Source: Apium graveolens (Eukaryota; Streptophyta; Magnoliopsida; Apiales; Apiaceae). Taken from it: a DNA stretch of 64,000 nt. Each line of letters begins with the position of its first letter. Position 1 is the stretch's first letter. The stretch spans positions 2,913,847 through 2,977,846 of the forward strand of contig NC_133647.1 in assembly GCF_009905375.1 (NCBI RefSeq), in the 5' to 3' direction. Both the position numbers and the translations under genes were made by a program. Below, piece after piece: positions 25,592-36,069 of the stretch. The notes under the pieces were generated by a model. It did no database searches, was not told where the DNA came from, and saw nothing but the letters and a program-made list of their open reading frames with translations.

Positions 25592-26377
25592 TGAACAATC
25601 TAACAACAGAATTACAGAAGGGGGATTGAATGGAATTTTAATTTCATTTTGAAATTTGAAAACTTTTTAAGAATATATATATAACAGTGTTTGAATAAGC
25701 TAGTTGTGGATAAGAAATATTGAAGTATTCAAACACAAAGTAAATAAACATGAATGTTTAAAAACTTTCTGGTGGATTAATTTTCACCAGAGATATATAT
25801 AAATGTGAAAGATCTTTGTGATGCAAAAGCACACGGCTGCTTAAAAGAGTTCTTACAAACTAAATTGGAGAGTGCTAAAGATACAACTTACAAATACTCT
25901 CTTGTTCTTGCTTGTATTGAGTGTGTCAATGGATCGATTTCTTTAATTCTTGCTACTCTTGGTTTATATATTACCAAGTTACATGAGTGATAAGACAAAA
26001 CATATATCTATTATCTAGGTCTAATAACATGTTTCTCCATTTCTCTGTCCCTTGCAATCCAGATAGATATAACATCTTTGAATGTATGTCCCTGTTTTAC
26101 ATGAAAATGGAAATGCTTCTTGATCTTCATAATCCTGATTACAGGCTGCCACATTCCATTTGTGTACAATCAACCCGTTTAACTGTCAAGTCGCTTTCAA
26201 ATGCTATTCAGATCTGATTGTTCTTTGAGACTTCAATATTATCCGTTGAGTCTGTTGTGAATCATCCGTTGAAAGTGCCTTGAGTCATCCGTTAAGGACT
26301 TTGCAGATTATCCGTTGATAGTGTTTCCTTAGCACTTGATACTCTTTCACTTATGCAGAATTACAATGCATCATCTA
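25592..26377 (-). repeat. E6 3' LTR, distal part
   Basis: On the plus strand it starts tgaacaatctaacaacag and soon has acagaagggggattgaatgg, the reverse complement of the cccccttct...tgta block found near SIRE LTR ends. It runs to 26377, where E4 is inserted, and continues at 52144-52359 to the tract atctccccca (a purine tract in element sense). Without E4 the LTR is about 1.0 kb. It contains the 23-bp repeat array. The open frame 25805-25990 inside it is not supported as a gene. Confidence 0.7.
26241..26332 (-). repeat. 23-bp spaced array of atccgttga
   Basis: The core atccgttga (one copy atccgttaa) starts at 26241, 26264, 26287 and 26310, exactly 23 bp apart. The spacer sequences differ except for similar ends. 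It lies in the U3 side of the E6 LTR relative to its terminal block. Confidence 0.9.
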
Positions 26378-26941
26378 TGTTAGGTCACACAACACTATAG
26401 AAGGGGGTTGAATATAGTGTCTATACAATCAAATCAATTTAGAACACAAAGTAGTAGTTTATTCTATCGTAAAAAATGCTATTACAGTAGGCTAAACTAC
26501 TCTCTCAGTGATGAACAATATCACTAAGAGCTGCTAGGGTTACATGAATAATCTTTCTCGTGAATAATAGCACATATAGTATAAACCCTATGTGATGTTT
26601 ATATAGTACACAGTTACAAGATATCTTCTAATTGATATGAAATATATATCTTCCTAAAATATAACAATCAGATATTATCTTCTACAAATATTCTAGTCAT
26701 CCAACTCCTAAAGCATATCTTCCTTTCTTTTAGTCCAGATCCTCTCCTAGAAATCAGCCACACTTTACTTCTAAAGCATATCCTTCCTTAAGTTCTGATA
26801 TCACAAGTTCTGATACCTTAAGTTATGATATCTTCCTGTCTTCAGTAAATCCTGATTTCCAGTAAGTCCTAATAAGTTCTGATATTAAGTTCTGAAACTA
26901 AACAAATCAGATTAGACATGACATCACAAATATACCTAACA
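26378..26941 (-). repeat. E4 3' LTR (left)
   Basis: Starts (plus strand) tgttaggtcacacaacac and ends catcacaaatatacctaaca; in element sense TGTTAGG ... CCTAACA. A purine tract (gttgggggaga in sense) adjoins at 26942. It contains several agttctgat motifs and, in element sense, a TATA box of the form actatataaac. Confidence 0.92.
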
Positions 26942-27125
26942 ATCTCCCCCAACTTGTAAATTATGAAAAATATACATGTTAATAGATTTGATGATGTCAA
27001 AAACATTTAAGTACAAATTCAATGAGAGTTTATTTAGATAACTAACTACAACTTACAGTCACCTTTTACCAATTTTACTGAATCAACCTGAATCCAAAAT
27101 GATTCTTGACAAAGTTTGATATCAG

Positions 27126-28013
27126 CTACTCTTCTGCATTTCTCAGGACTTGAGCTAATGTAGCCTTGACTTTCTTCAGTTCTTCATCTTGACTTCCAAT
27201 CTGGTAAATGGTAGTCCTAAGTACTGAAATATGATTTCTTTCCAATCCATCACCAAGTCTGATTACCCTTGGATGAGAGGAGTCTTCATTGTAGCATAGA
27301 CATTTTTCTTTCAGAATAACTTCCATCTTAGCAGAATTCTTCTTCATTGGAATTTCATTTCCATCATCTTCAACTATTTTTGGAATAAATTCTGCAACCC
27401 TTGATCCAGAGATTCTGGTTTTATCCCTTATGGTCTTCATCATGAAATTTGACCATCTTCTGGTAACCTCAGACTTTACCTCCAAAAGATAATGTAAGAA
27501 TTGAAGTTCTTTAAGAGATTTGTTCAACACATCTGATTCTGACATTCTGTATGTTCTTCCATCTTTAAGAAATAGAATCAGCTTTTCCTTGACATTACTC
27601 TTATTATGAGCATTCAGTACCACTTGAACAGATATAACCTTGTCAATGTGTTTTTGTGTAACTTCCTCAAGTGGTTTGTTAGTTAATTAAAATGGATCTT
27701 TGATAGTTACTTCAACTCCGGTTTTCAGCTTGGCTTCGCTTGATCCTAACCCTGACCTGTCTCTTGCTTCTCTTGCATTTAATTCAACAGTCAAGAAATC
27801 AGATAGCAGTTGACTTTTCTTAAGATCTGATGGTTTAACATATTTCCATAGGAGTTTCTTCTTATCAATAACTATCATCTTGCCCAAATCAACTTGACCT
27901 ATGTCAGAGGTTGATGTCTTGATGACTTGTTCAGGATTTGCAGATTCTTCTATAGCTTGCTGTTTTGAACTTTCTTCACTCTGAACAACTTGAGCTATGT
28001 CAGAGGTTGTCTT
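27126..28013 (-). pseudogene. E4 third ORF, C-terminal part
   Basis: Two frames (27687-28013 and 27126-27623) encode segments with TSDIAQV repeats, then a conserved region (LILFLKDGRTYRM, LRTTIYQIG) that matches the C-terminal part of the E5 third ORF (LLYFMTDGRVYHI, LRAAIFQTG). Stops lie between the frames (near 27680). The upstream portion is at 41397-44451, split off by E5. The function of this ORF is unknown; its place after pol is that of the envelope-like ORF of SIRE elements, but I see no signal peptide or membrane segment. Confidence 0.8.
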
Positions 28014-28018
28014 AGATT
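28014..28018. repeat. E5 target-site duplication, left
   Basis: agatt here and at 41392-41396 flank E5 directly. Confidence 0.9.
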
Positions 28019-28093
28019 TGTTAGATATATTTGATAATGTCACGACTAATATGATTTATGTTTAGTTTTCAGATCTTACTTAAACAGGACAAA

Positions 28094-28194
28094 TCAGTAC
28101 TTAACTGAAATCAGCACTTATACTGAAGTCAGAACTTAAGTCATCAGTACTTAAAATTCAGGAGATATTTATCAGAAGATAATATCAGGACTTA
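28094..28194 (+). promoter_or_regulatory. five TCAGNACTTA repeats in the E5 U3
   Basis: tcagtactta (28094), tcagcactta (28111), tcagaactta (28129), tcagtactta (28144) and tcaggactta (28185) lie 190-300 bp upstream of the TATA box. Such short repeated motifs in U3 often bind host transcription factors; the role is inferred. Confidence 0.6.
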
Positions 28195-28386
28195 AAGGAA
28201 ACGTTCAGATAAGGAAGGCAGCTGATTTACAGGAAGAGAAGATCGAGACAAACATAAGAAGAGATATGCATGAAGATGGAGTTCTATGAAGAATAGAATA
28301 CTTGGAAGAAAAGATATCTGATTGATATATTTTAGGAAGCAGAATTATATTCCATATCAATTAGCGATTATCTTGTAACTGTGTAG

Positions 28387-28394
28387 TATATAAA
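28387..28394 (+). promoter_or_regulatory. E5 LTR TATA box
   Basis: TATATAAA, with the expected transcription start about 30 bp downstream near 28420. The same box is in the 3' LTR at 41155-41162. Confidence 0.75.
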
Positions 28395-28623
28395 CACAGA
28401 CATAGGGTTAACACTATAAGTGTTATCATTATCGAGAAGATTATTAATTGTAACCCTAGCAGCTCTCGTGATATTTGTTCATCACTGAGAGAGGATAGTT
28501 CCATACTGTAATAGAGTTTATTGTTTGAATAAAGTTTGTTTTCTGTTACTTGAGTTATTAAAGTTCGATTTGATTGTGTTATACACTGTATTCACCCCCT
28601 TCTACAGTGTGTGTGACTTAACA

Positions 28624-28638
28624 AGTGGTATCAGAGCC
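28624..28638 (+). other. E5 primer-binding site
   Basis: agtggtatcagagcc follows the LTR at once and matches the initiator tRNA-Met PBS. Confidence 0.9.
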
Positions 28639-28680
28639 TATCAGTTAACACACAAACAGTTTTAAGATCCAAAAACAATC

Positions 28681-30453
28681 ATGTCTGAAGTAGAAACTCC
28701 AACTAAGCCCACCAAAACTGAAGAACCTCCAAAGACACAAATTCAAAGCCGATATGAGACTATTAGAGTTCCCATATTGAGACCATCTGAATATCCCATA
28801 TGGAAGGTGAGGATGACCATGTTTCTGGAAGCTACAGATCCAGAATATCTTGATAGAATCAAGGAAGGGCCTTACAAACCAACCGAGCTTGCTATTGCAG
28901 TTGCAGGTGAAGCAGCAAAGTCAGTACCAAAGGAGAAGAGTGACTACACTGCTGAAGATATCGCATCAATTGCTAAGGATGCTAAGGTACGACACTTACT
29001 ACATAGTGCCATTGATAATGTAATTTCAAACAGGGTAATAAACCGCAAGACTGCAAAGGAGATATGGGATGCCTTGGAAATAAGATGTCAGGGAACTGAT
29101 ACGATTAAGAAGAACAGGAAGACAATACTCACTCAAGAGTATGAACACTTTGACTCAAAGGCTAATGAGTCATTGACTGATTTCTATGATAGATTTGTCA
29201 AACTCTTGAATGATTTGTCACTGGTTGATAAGGAGTATGATCTTGAAGATTCAAACCTTAAATTCCTGTTGGCTCTTCCTGAAAGCTGGGATTTGAAGGC
29301 AACAACAATAAGAGACAACTATAATCTTGATGAAACAACTCTTGATGAAATTTATGGGATGCTCAAGACTTATGAACTTGAGATGGAACAAAGAAGCAAG
29401 AGGAACGGTGGAAAGTCAAGGACAGTTACTCTTAAGGCTGAAGAAGAATCCCCTAAGGCAGCTACCTCAAGGAAAGGCAAGGGTAAAGCTCTCTTCACAA
29501 AGTCTGATACTGAGTCATCAAGTTCTGATAGTGATGATGACTCAGAATCTGAAAGCTTGCCTGAGACAGATGCTGATGAAGAGATGATGAAGCTGTGTGC
29601 CCTTATGGTAAAAGAAATCACAAAGATTGCATACAGGAAGTTCAGGAAGGGAAAGAAGTTTTCCAGGAAAGGTGCAAGTTCTGATAAGAAGAATTTCAGA
29701 AAATCTGAGGGCAAAGGAGGAAAGTCTGACAGAGGAGATTATACAAATGTCAAATGCTACAACTGTGGTGAGAAAGGCCACATATCTCCTGATTGTAAAA
29801 AAGTGAAGAGTGACAAAGGCAAGGCTCTTGTCACAAAGAACAAAAGCTGGACAGACACCTCAGAGTCCGAAAGTGAGGAGAATTATGCCTTGATGGCAAA
29901 TGCTGATATGGCAAGTGCTAAAAGCAGTTCTGAAGCTGCTGAGTTAAAGGTACCTCAAACTACTTATGCCTTTCATACTGATGATATTAATGAGTTGAGA
30001 AGATATCTTAAAACCATGTTCATTAGCTATAGAGATCAAACTTTAACATGTGAAAGATTAACTTCTGAAAATCTTGCTTGTAAAAAGAGGAATGACTATT
30101 TAGAAAAAGAGTTAGTCATGTTCCATCAAACTCAGAAAGATAGAGATGATGCTTTCTATGTTAGGGATGAAGTACTTAAAATGAATGAATCTCTAAAAGC
30201 TGAGTTAGAAAAGGAAAGAGAGATTATAAGGACTTGGACTAACTCTGGCAGAACAATTCAGAATTTGTTAAGTAATGGAAACTGGAAAGAGGGCTTAGGT
30301 TATGGAGATGATAAGAATGATAAAGGAACTGTAGATATTAAGCCTATAGTTGTTAAACAAAAGCCAAAGTTAAAACCTGTTAAGTTTGTAGCTGTAAAAT
30401 CTGATATTGAGAGATCAGAAGTTAAAGAGGAATTAACTTTTGACAAACTATAA
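28681..30453 (+). CDS. E5 gag, main open frame
   Basis: A 590-codon frame. Residues about 38-70 hold YPIWKVRMTMFLEA, typical of copia gag; residues about 90-240 form the capsid-like region (ALEIRCQGTD, LNDLSLVDKEYDLED, LALPESW). An acidic serine/aspartate stretch is near residue 280. One CCHC knuckle is at about 359-372 (CYNCGEKGHISPDC). The C-terminal third looks coiled-coil (LTSENLACKKRNDYLEKEL). The start ATG is 58 bp after the LTR. The frame ends at a TAA after FDKL, where the same frame continues for 190 codons; the stop is probably a mutation. In a working element it would form the particle and bind RNA. Confidence 0.88.
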   Translation: MSEVETPTKPTKTEEPPKTQIQSRYETIRVPILRPSEYPIWKVRMTMFLEATDPEYLDRIKEGPYKPTELAIAVAGEAAKSVPKEKSDYTAEDIASIAKDAKVRHLLHSAIDNVISNRVINRKTAKEIWDALEIRCQGTDTIKKNRKTILTQEYEHFDSKANESLTDFYDRFVKLLNDLSLVDKEYDLEDSNLKFLLALPESWDLKATTIRDNYNLDETTLDEIYGMLKTYELEMEQRSKRNGGKSRTVTLKAEEESPKAATSRKGKGKALFTKSDTESSSSDSDDDSESESLPETDADEEMMKLCALMVKEITKIAYRKFRKGKKFSRKGASSDKKNFRKSEGKGGKSDRGDYTNVKCYNCGEKGHISPDCKKVKSDKGKALVTKNKSWTDTSESESEENYALMANADMASAKSSSEAAELKVPQTTYAFHTDDINELRRYLKTMFISYRDQTLTCERLTSENLACKKRNDYLEKELVMFHQTQKDRDDAFYVRDEVLKMNESLKAELEKEREIIRTWTNSGRTIQNLLSNGNWKEGLGYGDDKNDKGTVDIKPIVVKQKPKLKPVKFVAVKSDIERSEVKEELTFDKL

Positions 30454-31020
30454 CAGGAAAAGACAACTGAAGTAAACGTAGGCTTAATGACAAAGAAGCA
30501 GCTTAAGCATAAGCTGAAAGATGTTAAGAATGCAAACAAGGTAAAATCACCTAGCAAAAATAGGAATGGAAATGAAGGTGTGAATAAAAGCAATGATTAT
30601 AAGCCTGTTCCTGATGCTCCTAGAAAAACATGTCATAACTGTGGAAATTCTAACCATCTGGCTTCTTTTTGCAGGAAAAATAAGAACATAAACTCCTTAC
30701 TTTCAAAGTCAGGAGTTAAGAGTCAGTCTGTTAGATATAAGCCACAAAATCCTTGTTTTCATTGTGGTAGTTTATGGCATTCCATTTATACTTGTAAGGA
30801 ATATCATAGTCTGTACTATGATTATTATCAAATAAAACCTTCTTTAAAGAAAGTTAGCATTGTTCCTTCTAGTGTAAGTTCTGATTCAAAGTCTGATAGT
30901 GTAAATTCTGATAAGAAAAATGTTAACATAAACTCTGATGCTAAATCCGCTGCAAATGTTAACAAACTTAGTAAGGCCAAAGGATCCAAGCAAGTCTGGG
31001 TCCTTAAAACTAATCATTAG
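30454..31020 (+). pseudogene. E5 gag, C-terminal extension
   Basis: In the same frame as the upstream gag, this stretch continues with LMTKKQLKHKLKDVK and two more zinc-binding motifs: CHNCGNSNHLASFC and CFHCGSLWHSIYTC. A serine/aspartate/asparagine-rich part follows, in which the nucleotide word aattctgat recurs. It ends at a TAG followed four codons later by TGA, both in frame with the protease that follows. E4 has the same arrangement, with knuckle cysteines changed to tyrosine in its first copy. Confidence 0.8.
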
Positions 31021-31032
31021 TGGTCTTTGTGA

Positions 31033-32483
31033 TTGCAGGGCAACAGGAAAAACATCCTAGTACTGGACAGTGGATGTTCAGGACATATGACTGGAAATAA
31101 AGCCCTGCTATCAGACTTTATGGAGAAGGTTGGCCCAAGTGTTTCTTATGGAGATGGCAACATTGGAAAAACATTGGGATATGGCAATATCAATCTTGGG
31201 AATGTCATCATTAAAGAAGTAGCTCTGGTCTCAGGACTTAAACACAATCTGCTGAGTGTCAGTCAAATCTGTGACAAAGGTTATCATGTGGATTTCTTTG
31301 AAGAACACTGTGAAGTTGTAAGTAAATCTACAGGCAAAGTTGTTCTGCAAGGATACAGGCGTGGTAACATTTATGAAGCCAAGCTTTCAATAAGTACCGA
31401 TGGTTCTGCAATCTGTCTGATGAGTAGAGCATCAATTGAAGAAATCTGGAATTGGCATAAGAAACTCTCTCATTTAAATTTCAACAATATAAATGAACTA
31501 GTCAAGAAAGATCTTGTGAGAGGACTGCCAAGTCAGTATTTGCTCCCGATGGTCTTTGTGATTCTTGTCAGAAGGCTATACAAAGGAAATCTTCATTCAA
31601 GAGCAAGACTGAATCATCAATTCTTGAGCCTTATCACCTACTGCATGTTGATCTATTTGGTCCAGTAAATGTCATGTCTATTGCAAAGAAGAAATATGCT
31701 ATGGTCATAGTGGATGAGTTCACCATATACACATGGGTGTATTTCTTGCACACAAAAAATAAAACTGCATCTATCTTGATTGATCATGTCAGGCAACTGG
31801 ATAAATTGGTCAAAGATTCTGTGAAGGTAATAAGAAGTATAATGGTACTGAGTTCAAGAATTTGATAATGGAAGAGTTCTGCAAAAAACCATGAAATCAA
31901 GCAGGAATTTTCTGCTCCTGGAACTCCACAGCAAAATGGAGTTGTTGAAAGAAAGAATAGAACTCTCATTGAAGTTGCACGTACAATGCTTGATAAAGCA
32001 AAGCTTCCAACCTATTTCTGGGCTGAAGCTGTGCAGACTGCTTATTTTACTCAGAATGCAACACTAATTAACAAGCATGGAAAAACACCATATGAGATGG
32101 TGAAGAAATAGAAGCCAAATCTGAAGTAATTTCATGTATTTGGATGCAAGTGTTTTGTTCTTAAGACTCATCCTGAACAGCTATCCAAATTTGATCTAAA
32201 AGCTGATGAAGGAATCTTTGTTGGATATCCACTTTCCACAAAAGCCTTCAGAGTCTATAACTTGAGAACAAGAGTGGTCATGGAATCTATCAATGTCTCT
32301 TTTGATGATAAGAAGATTACTGGACTTGAAGATTTCAATGATCATGAACAGCTGAGATTTGAAAATGAAGACTTAAATTCTGATCCTGACAGTCTAAATC
32401 CTGATACTGCAAACTCTGATGGATTAAACTCTGATGTTATTGAAACTGTGGTGACTACGCCAAAGGATGATGCACCTAAGTAG
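31033..32483 (+). pseudogene. E5 protease and integrase
   Basis: The frame opens with the protease motif VLDSGCSGHMTG (catalytic Asp present). The GAG-pre-integrase motif (NWHKKLSHLNFNN) follows. A one-base loss near 31532 shifts the frame; integrase then continues in pieces: VIVDEFTIYTWVYFL, a disrupted SDNGTEF segment near 31845 (one base missing), and GTPQQNGVVERKNRTL with the catalytic Glu. Stops are at 32109, about 32127 and 32481. Integrase before RT is the copia order. It is inactive. Confidence 0.85.
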
Positions 32484-32846
32484 GGGGAGCATACTGAAGA
32501 TACAACCACATCTCAAGAAACATCGGAACATACATCTGGCTCTTCAAGTTCTGATTCGTCAAGTTCTGATAAGCCAAGTTCTGATAATTCTGAACACTTA
32601 AATTCTGAAGAATCCAACTCAGAGAGCATAGTTTCAGGGGGAGCATCAGAAAATATTGATGAAGATAGCACGGATCATGGGGGAGAATTCAGTTCTAGAG
32701 AAAACCTTCCATCTGCAAGGAAGTGGACTAAATCACATACACCTGACTTAATAATTGGAAATCCTGATGCAGGTGTCAGAACTAGAATAGCTACTTCAAG
32801 TGAATGTCTTTATAATTCTTTTCTTTCTCAGACTGAACCAAAGAAA

Positions 32847-34373
32847 GTGGAAGAAGCTCTTCAAGATGCTGATTGGGTGCAAGCAATGCAGGAAGAGTTA
32901 AATGAATTTGAAAGAAACAAAGTCTGGACCCTAGTGCCAAGACCAAAGAACAGATCTGTTGTTGGTACAAAGTGGGTATTCAGAAACAAAATTGATAGTG
33001 ATGGCATAATTACAAGAAATAAGGCAAGGTTGGTTGCAAAAGGATATTCTCAACAGGAGTGAATTGACTATGATGAAACATTTGCACCAGTTGCTAGATT
33101 GGAAGTCATAAGGATATTTTTGGCTTATGCTGCTCACAAAAAGTTTACTGTCTTTCAAATGGATGTGAAAAGTGCTTTTCTCAATGGAGAATTGGAGGAG
33201 GAAGTATATGTTGAACAACCTCCAGGCTTTGTAGATCCCAAATATCCTAATCATGTCTACAGGCTTGATAAAGCACTTTATGGCCTCAAGCAAGCTCCAA
33301 GAGCATGGTATGAGACTTTAGCTCAGTTTCTTCTGGAAAGTGGATTTAACAGAGGAACTATAGACAAAACACTATTCTACCTCAACCATGGAAAGGACTT
33401 ACTTCTGGTTCGGATATATGTTGATGGTATCGTCTTTGGTTCTACAAATGACAGACTTTGCAAGAAGTTTGCCAAACTGATGCAGTCAAGATATCAAATG
33501 AGTATGATGGGGGAACTTAGCTATTTTCTGGGCCTTCAAGTCAAGCAGAATGAAGAAGGCACTTTTATTTGTCAAACCAAGTACACCAGAAATTTGCTGA
33601 AGAAATTTGGAATGCAAGATTGTTCAAGTGCATCCACTCCCATGGCCACTGCAACAAAACTAGATAAGGATACTGGTAAATCAGTAGATATTACTGATTA
33701 CAGAGGTATGATTGGCTCTCTACTTTATCTAACTGCTAGTAGACCTGATATCATGTATGCTACCTGTCTTTGTGCAAGATTTCAAGCAGATCCAAGAGAA
33801 CCTCACCTAACAGCTGTGAAAAGAATTTTCAAGTATCTTAAGGGAACAGCTGATCTGGGATTGTGGTATCCCAGAGAATCAGATTTTAAACTAATAGGTT
33901 ACTCAGATGTAGATTTTGCAGGTTGCAAAATTGATAGGAAAAGCACAAGTGGAAGCTGCCAATTTCTTGGAGGCAGATTAGTTTCTTGGTTTAGCAAGAA
34001 ACAAAAGTCAATTTCCACATCAACTGCAGAAGCAGAATACATTGCTGCAGGAAGCTGTTGTGCACAGATTCTTTGGAGGAAAAATCAGTTACTGGATTAT
34101 GGGTTAACATATTTTAAAATCCCTATATACTGTGATAATCAAAGTGCTATTGCTATGACAGGTAATCCAGTTCAACACTCAATGACAAAGCACATCAGCA
34201 TTAGGTACCACTTCATAAGGGAACATGTGGATGAAGGTACAGTGGAATTGCATTTTGTTCCAACAGATCAACAACTAGCAGATATCTTCACAAAACCACT
34301 CTATGAAGCTACTTTTACAAGATTGGTAAATGAACTTGGAATGGTTTCAGGTTCTTTCTCTAAATCTGCCTAG
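32847..34373 (+). pseudogene. E5 reverse transcriptase and RNase H
   Basis: The first part (32847-33062) reads WVQAMQEELNEFERNKVW, the copia RT start, and ends at a TGA in [15 protein letters not shown]. The second part (33099-34373) has [26 protein letters not shown] and RNase H motifs ([31 protein letters not shown]). The polymerase motif reads YVDG where copia elements have YVDD, so one catalytic aspartate is glycine and the enzyme should be dead. E4 keeps YVDD. The 3' end of the frame is the normal pol stop. Confidence 0.9.
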
Positions 34374-35520
34374 TTTTTGTTCTGATGCATCAGACTTTAT
34401 GATCAGTATTTACAGAAATTACTCTCTTTATGTATTATATGCTTAATTAAAAATTGCTTAAGTACTGATTGTTGTCTGATGTGAATTTCTAAACTCTGAT
34501 AGTGATATGACTGTTTATGTGACTATTCAATCCTATGAGGATAACTGTGCTAGATACTAACCTAGTAGTCTTTACCATACTAGAGATCCCATGTTAGAAG
34601 TAATCATTTATATGGAAATCTATTGACACAAGCAAATTCTGATATTGAGCTTAGTCACGTTTACTTCTATCTTTTTACTAAGTCAAAAACTAGAATAATG
34701 CTTCTCATCTGTTAAGTTCTGATGTTAGTAAATCTGATGGATGTACTAAGTGTTGATAAACCTCACTCATCAAAAGAAAAAGTAAAAGAAAAGAGAATAA
34801 AAAATCAGGTACTCCTTTGAGATCTAGAGTAAAAATGTGGAAGGGACGACCCAAGTGCATTGCTGGTATTAAGTAATATGCATCAGAAAAGCAAATAATT
34901 ATTTTTCTTGGTGAGTTTTCACACTCTATGATTACTGGAGAAATACTCTGATAATAGCATAAATTCTGATAAGCAGTCGTAACTCACTTACACTGAGAAG
35001 CCACTGTAAAATGGAATTTCAAAAGATGCATAAAATAAGCACAAAACAGTGGAGGTGGACTCATGCATGAACTCATTCAAAAGTAAACTTCAGAATAATG
35101 ACAGATTTTTAGTACAGTTCTTAGTTATGCCTTATTTCTAAGATGTACTGAAGTGAACCAGACCTTATTCTTTGTCTGATATTTTGCTTAATGCACACAC
35201 TTACACTCCATATGAATGATGAAAATTTCAGTAGCGATCAATGATGTTTTAGATGAATAGTTTATGTATCAGATTGCATAAATTCTGAGGACAATATCTG
35301 ATGGAAGTTCTGATAAATAAGTTCTGAAGAACTGAAATCAAAATTTATGTGAAGAATCACAGAGATGGCATTCATTTTTCGAGTTAAGAAATCATGTTCT
35401 GATGACTGTTAAGTTCTGATATAAGTCTAAGTGCTGATATTAAATTCTGATCCTCTATTTGACTTATTTGTGGTTAAAAGCTGAAACAGTCTTATTTTAA
35501 ATCAGAATATGTACGGGTGA
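34374..35520 (+). other. E5 noncoding region after pol
   Basis: No ORF is supported. The motif agttctgat and close variants recur. Stretches from here align with the E4 region 44880-45955 read on the minus strand, including the block around tccatatgaatgatgaaaat, so the region is an ancestral part of the family and not a foreign insertion. Confidence 0.7.
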
Positions 35521-35715
35521 GATATTAACAGTCAAAACAATTAGGGTTAGTGGAACACGTAATGCACAGTAATATTTACTTGTTACTTGTGCGCATTAAA
35601 CCATGTTTTACACTTCAAATGACTGTTTTTCTTCTTCCCAGTCTAGGGAGACGAGGTAGAATTATTTCTACTTGTCCGCATTAATTTTCCTTGTGTCTTC
35701 TGGCATTCTATTGCC

Positions 35716-35723
35716 TATATAAA
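35716..35723 (+). promoter_or_regulatory. TATA box before the 89-codon ORF
   Basis: TATATAAA lies 77 bp upstream of the ATG at 35800, which leaves about 50 nt of leader after the expected start near 35748. The ATG context (aacATGG) is good for a plant gene. The function is inferred from spacing and sequence. Confidence 0.6.
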
Positions 35724-35799
35724 CCAACACTTCACTCCAGCCTACACATCATTTATTTTCTCGCATACTCACTCTCTTTTCCTTCATACCAACACAAAC

Positions 35800-36069
35800 A
35801 TGGTCAACTACAATATGTTTTTGAACTATGAGACCTTCAACATGGAGCTGAGCTGTAAGGATTGGCAGCAGGAATGGCACGTAACTGTCATTCCTGATGA
35901 GATTTGGGACTCGGTTCCCCAGGAGGTTCTCACACACCTCCTGTTCTTTTACATGGACTACCATCGCCATCTGGAGCGATTGGAAAAAGAAAGGCTGGAA
36001 GCTATCCGCCAACAAGAGCGAATCATACGACTCGCTATTCTTTTTTTAGAGAGTAGGAAGAAGAAATAA
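35800..36069 (+). CDS. small intact ORF (89 aa) inside E5, unknown function
   Basis: The frame is intact from ATG to TAA while nearly every other E5 gene is broken. The protein starts MVNYNMFLNYETFN, has tryptophan-rich and acidic residues in the middle (KDWQQEWHVTVIPDEIWD), then a probable amphipathic helix or coiled coil (YHRHLERLEKERLEAIRQQ) and ends in a basic ESRKKK tail. There is no signal peptide or zinc motif. A TATA box precedes it and an AT-rich tail with a possible poly(A) region (36175-36240) follows, so it looks like its own transcription unit. It has no counterpart in E4. I do not recognise the family; an accessory retroelement protein or a captured host exon are both possible. 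Confidence 0.6.
   Translation: MVNYNMFLNYETFNMELSCKDWQQEWHVTVIPDEIWDSVPQEVLTHLLFFYMDYHRHLERLEKERLEAIRQQERIIRLAILFLESRKKK

Larger units (their letters stand above)
28019..28623 (+). repeat. E5 5' LTR
   Basis: Runs tgttagatatatttgataat ... gtgtgtgacttaaca. It holds five TCAGNACTTA motifs (28094-28194), a TATA box at 28387-28394 and an AATAAA at 28528-28533, which gives a plausible U3-R-U5 layout. Confidence 0.93.

Noticed and set aside
25805..25990. 61-codon frame that might be a small gene
   Set aside because: It lies inside the E6 LTR, has no domain, and the upstream TATA-like run is part of a long AT tract.
27126..28013. Possible independent host gene on the minus strand
   Set aside because: It matches the terminal part of the E5 third ORF and lies within E4 between the LTR and the E5 insertion, so it is element sequence.
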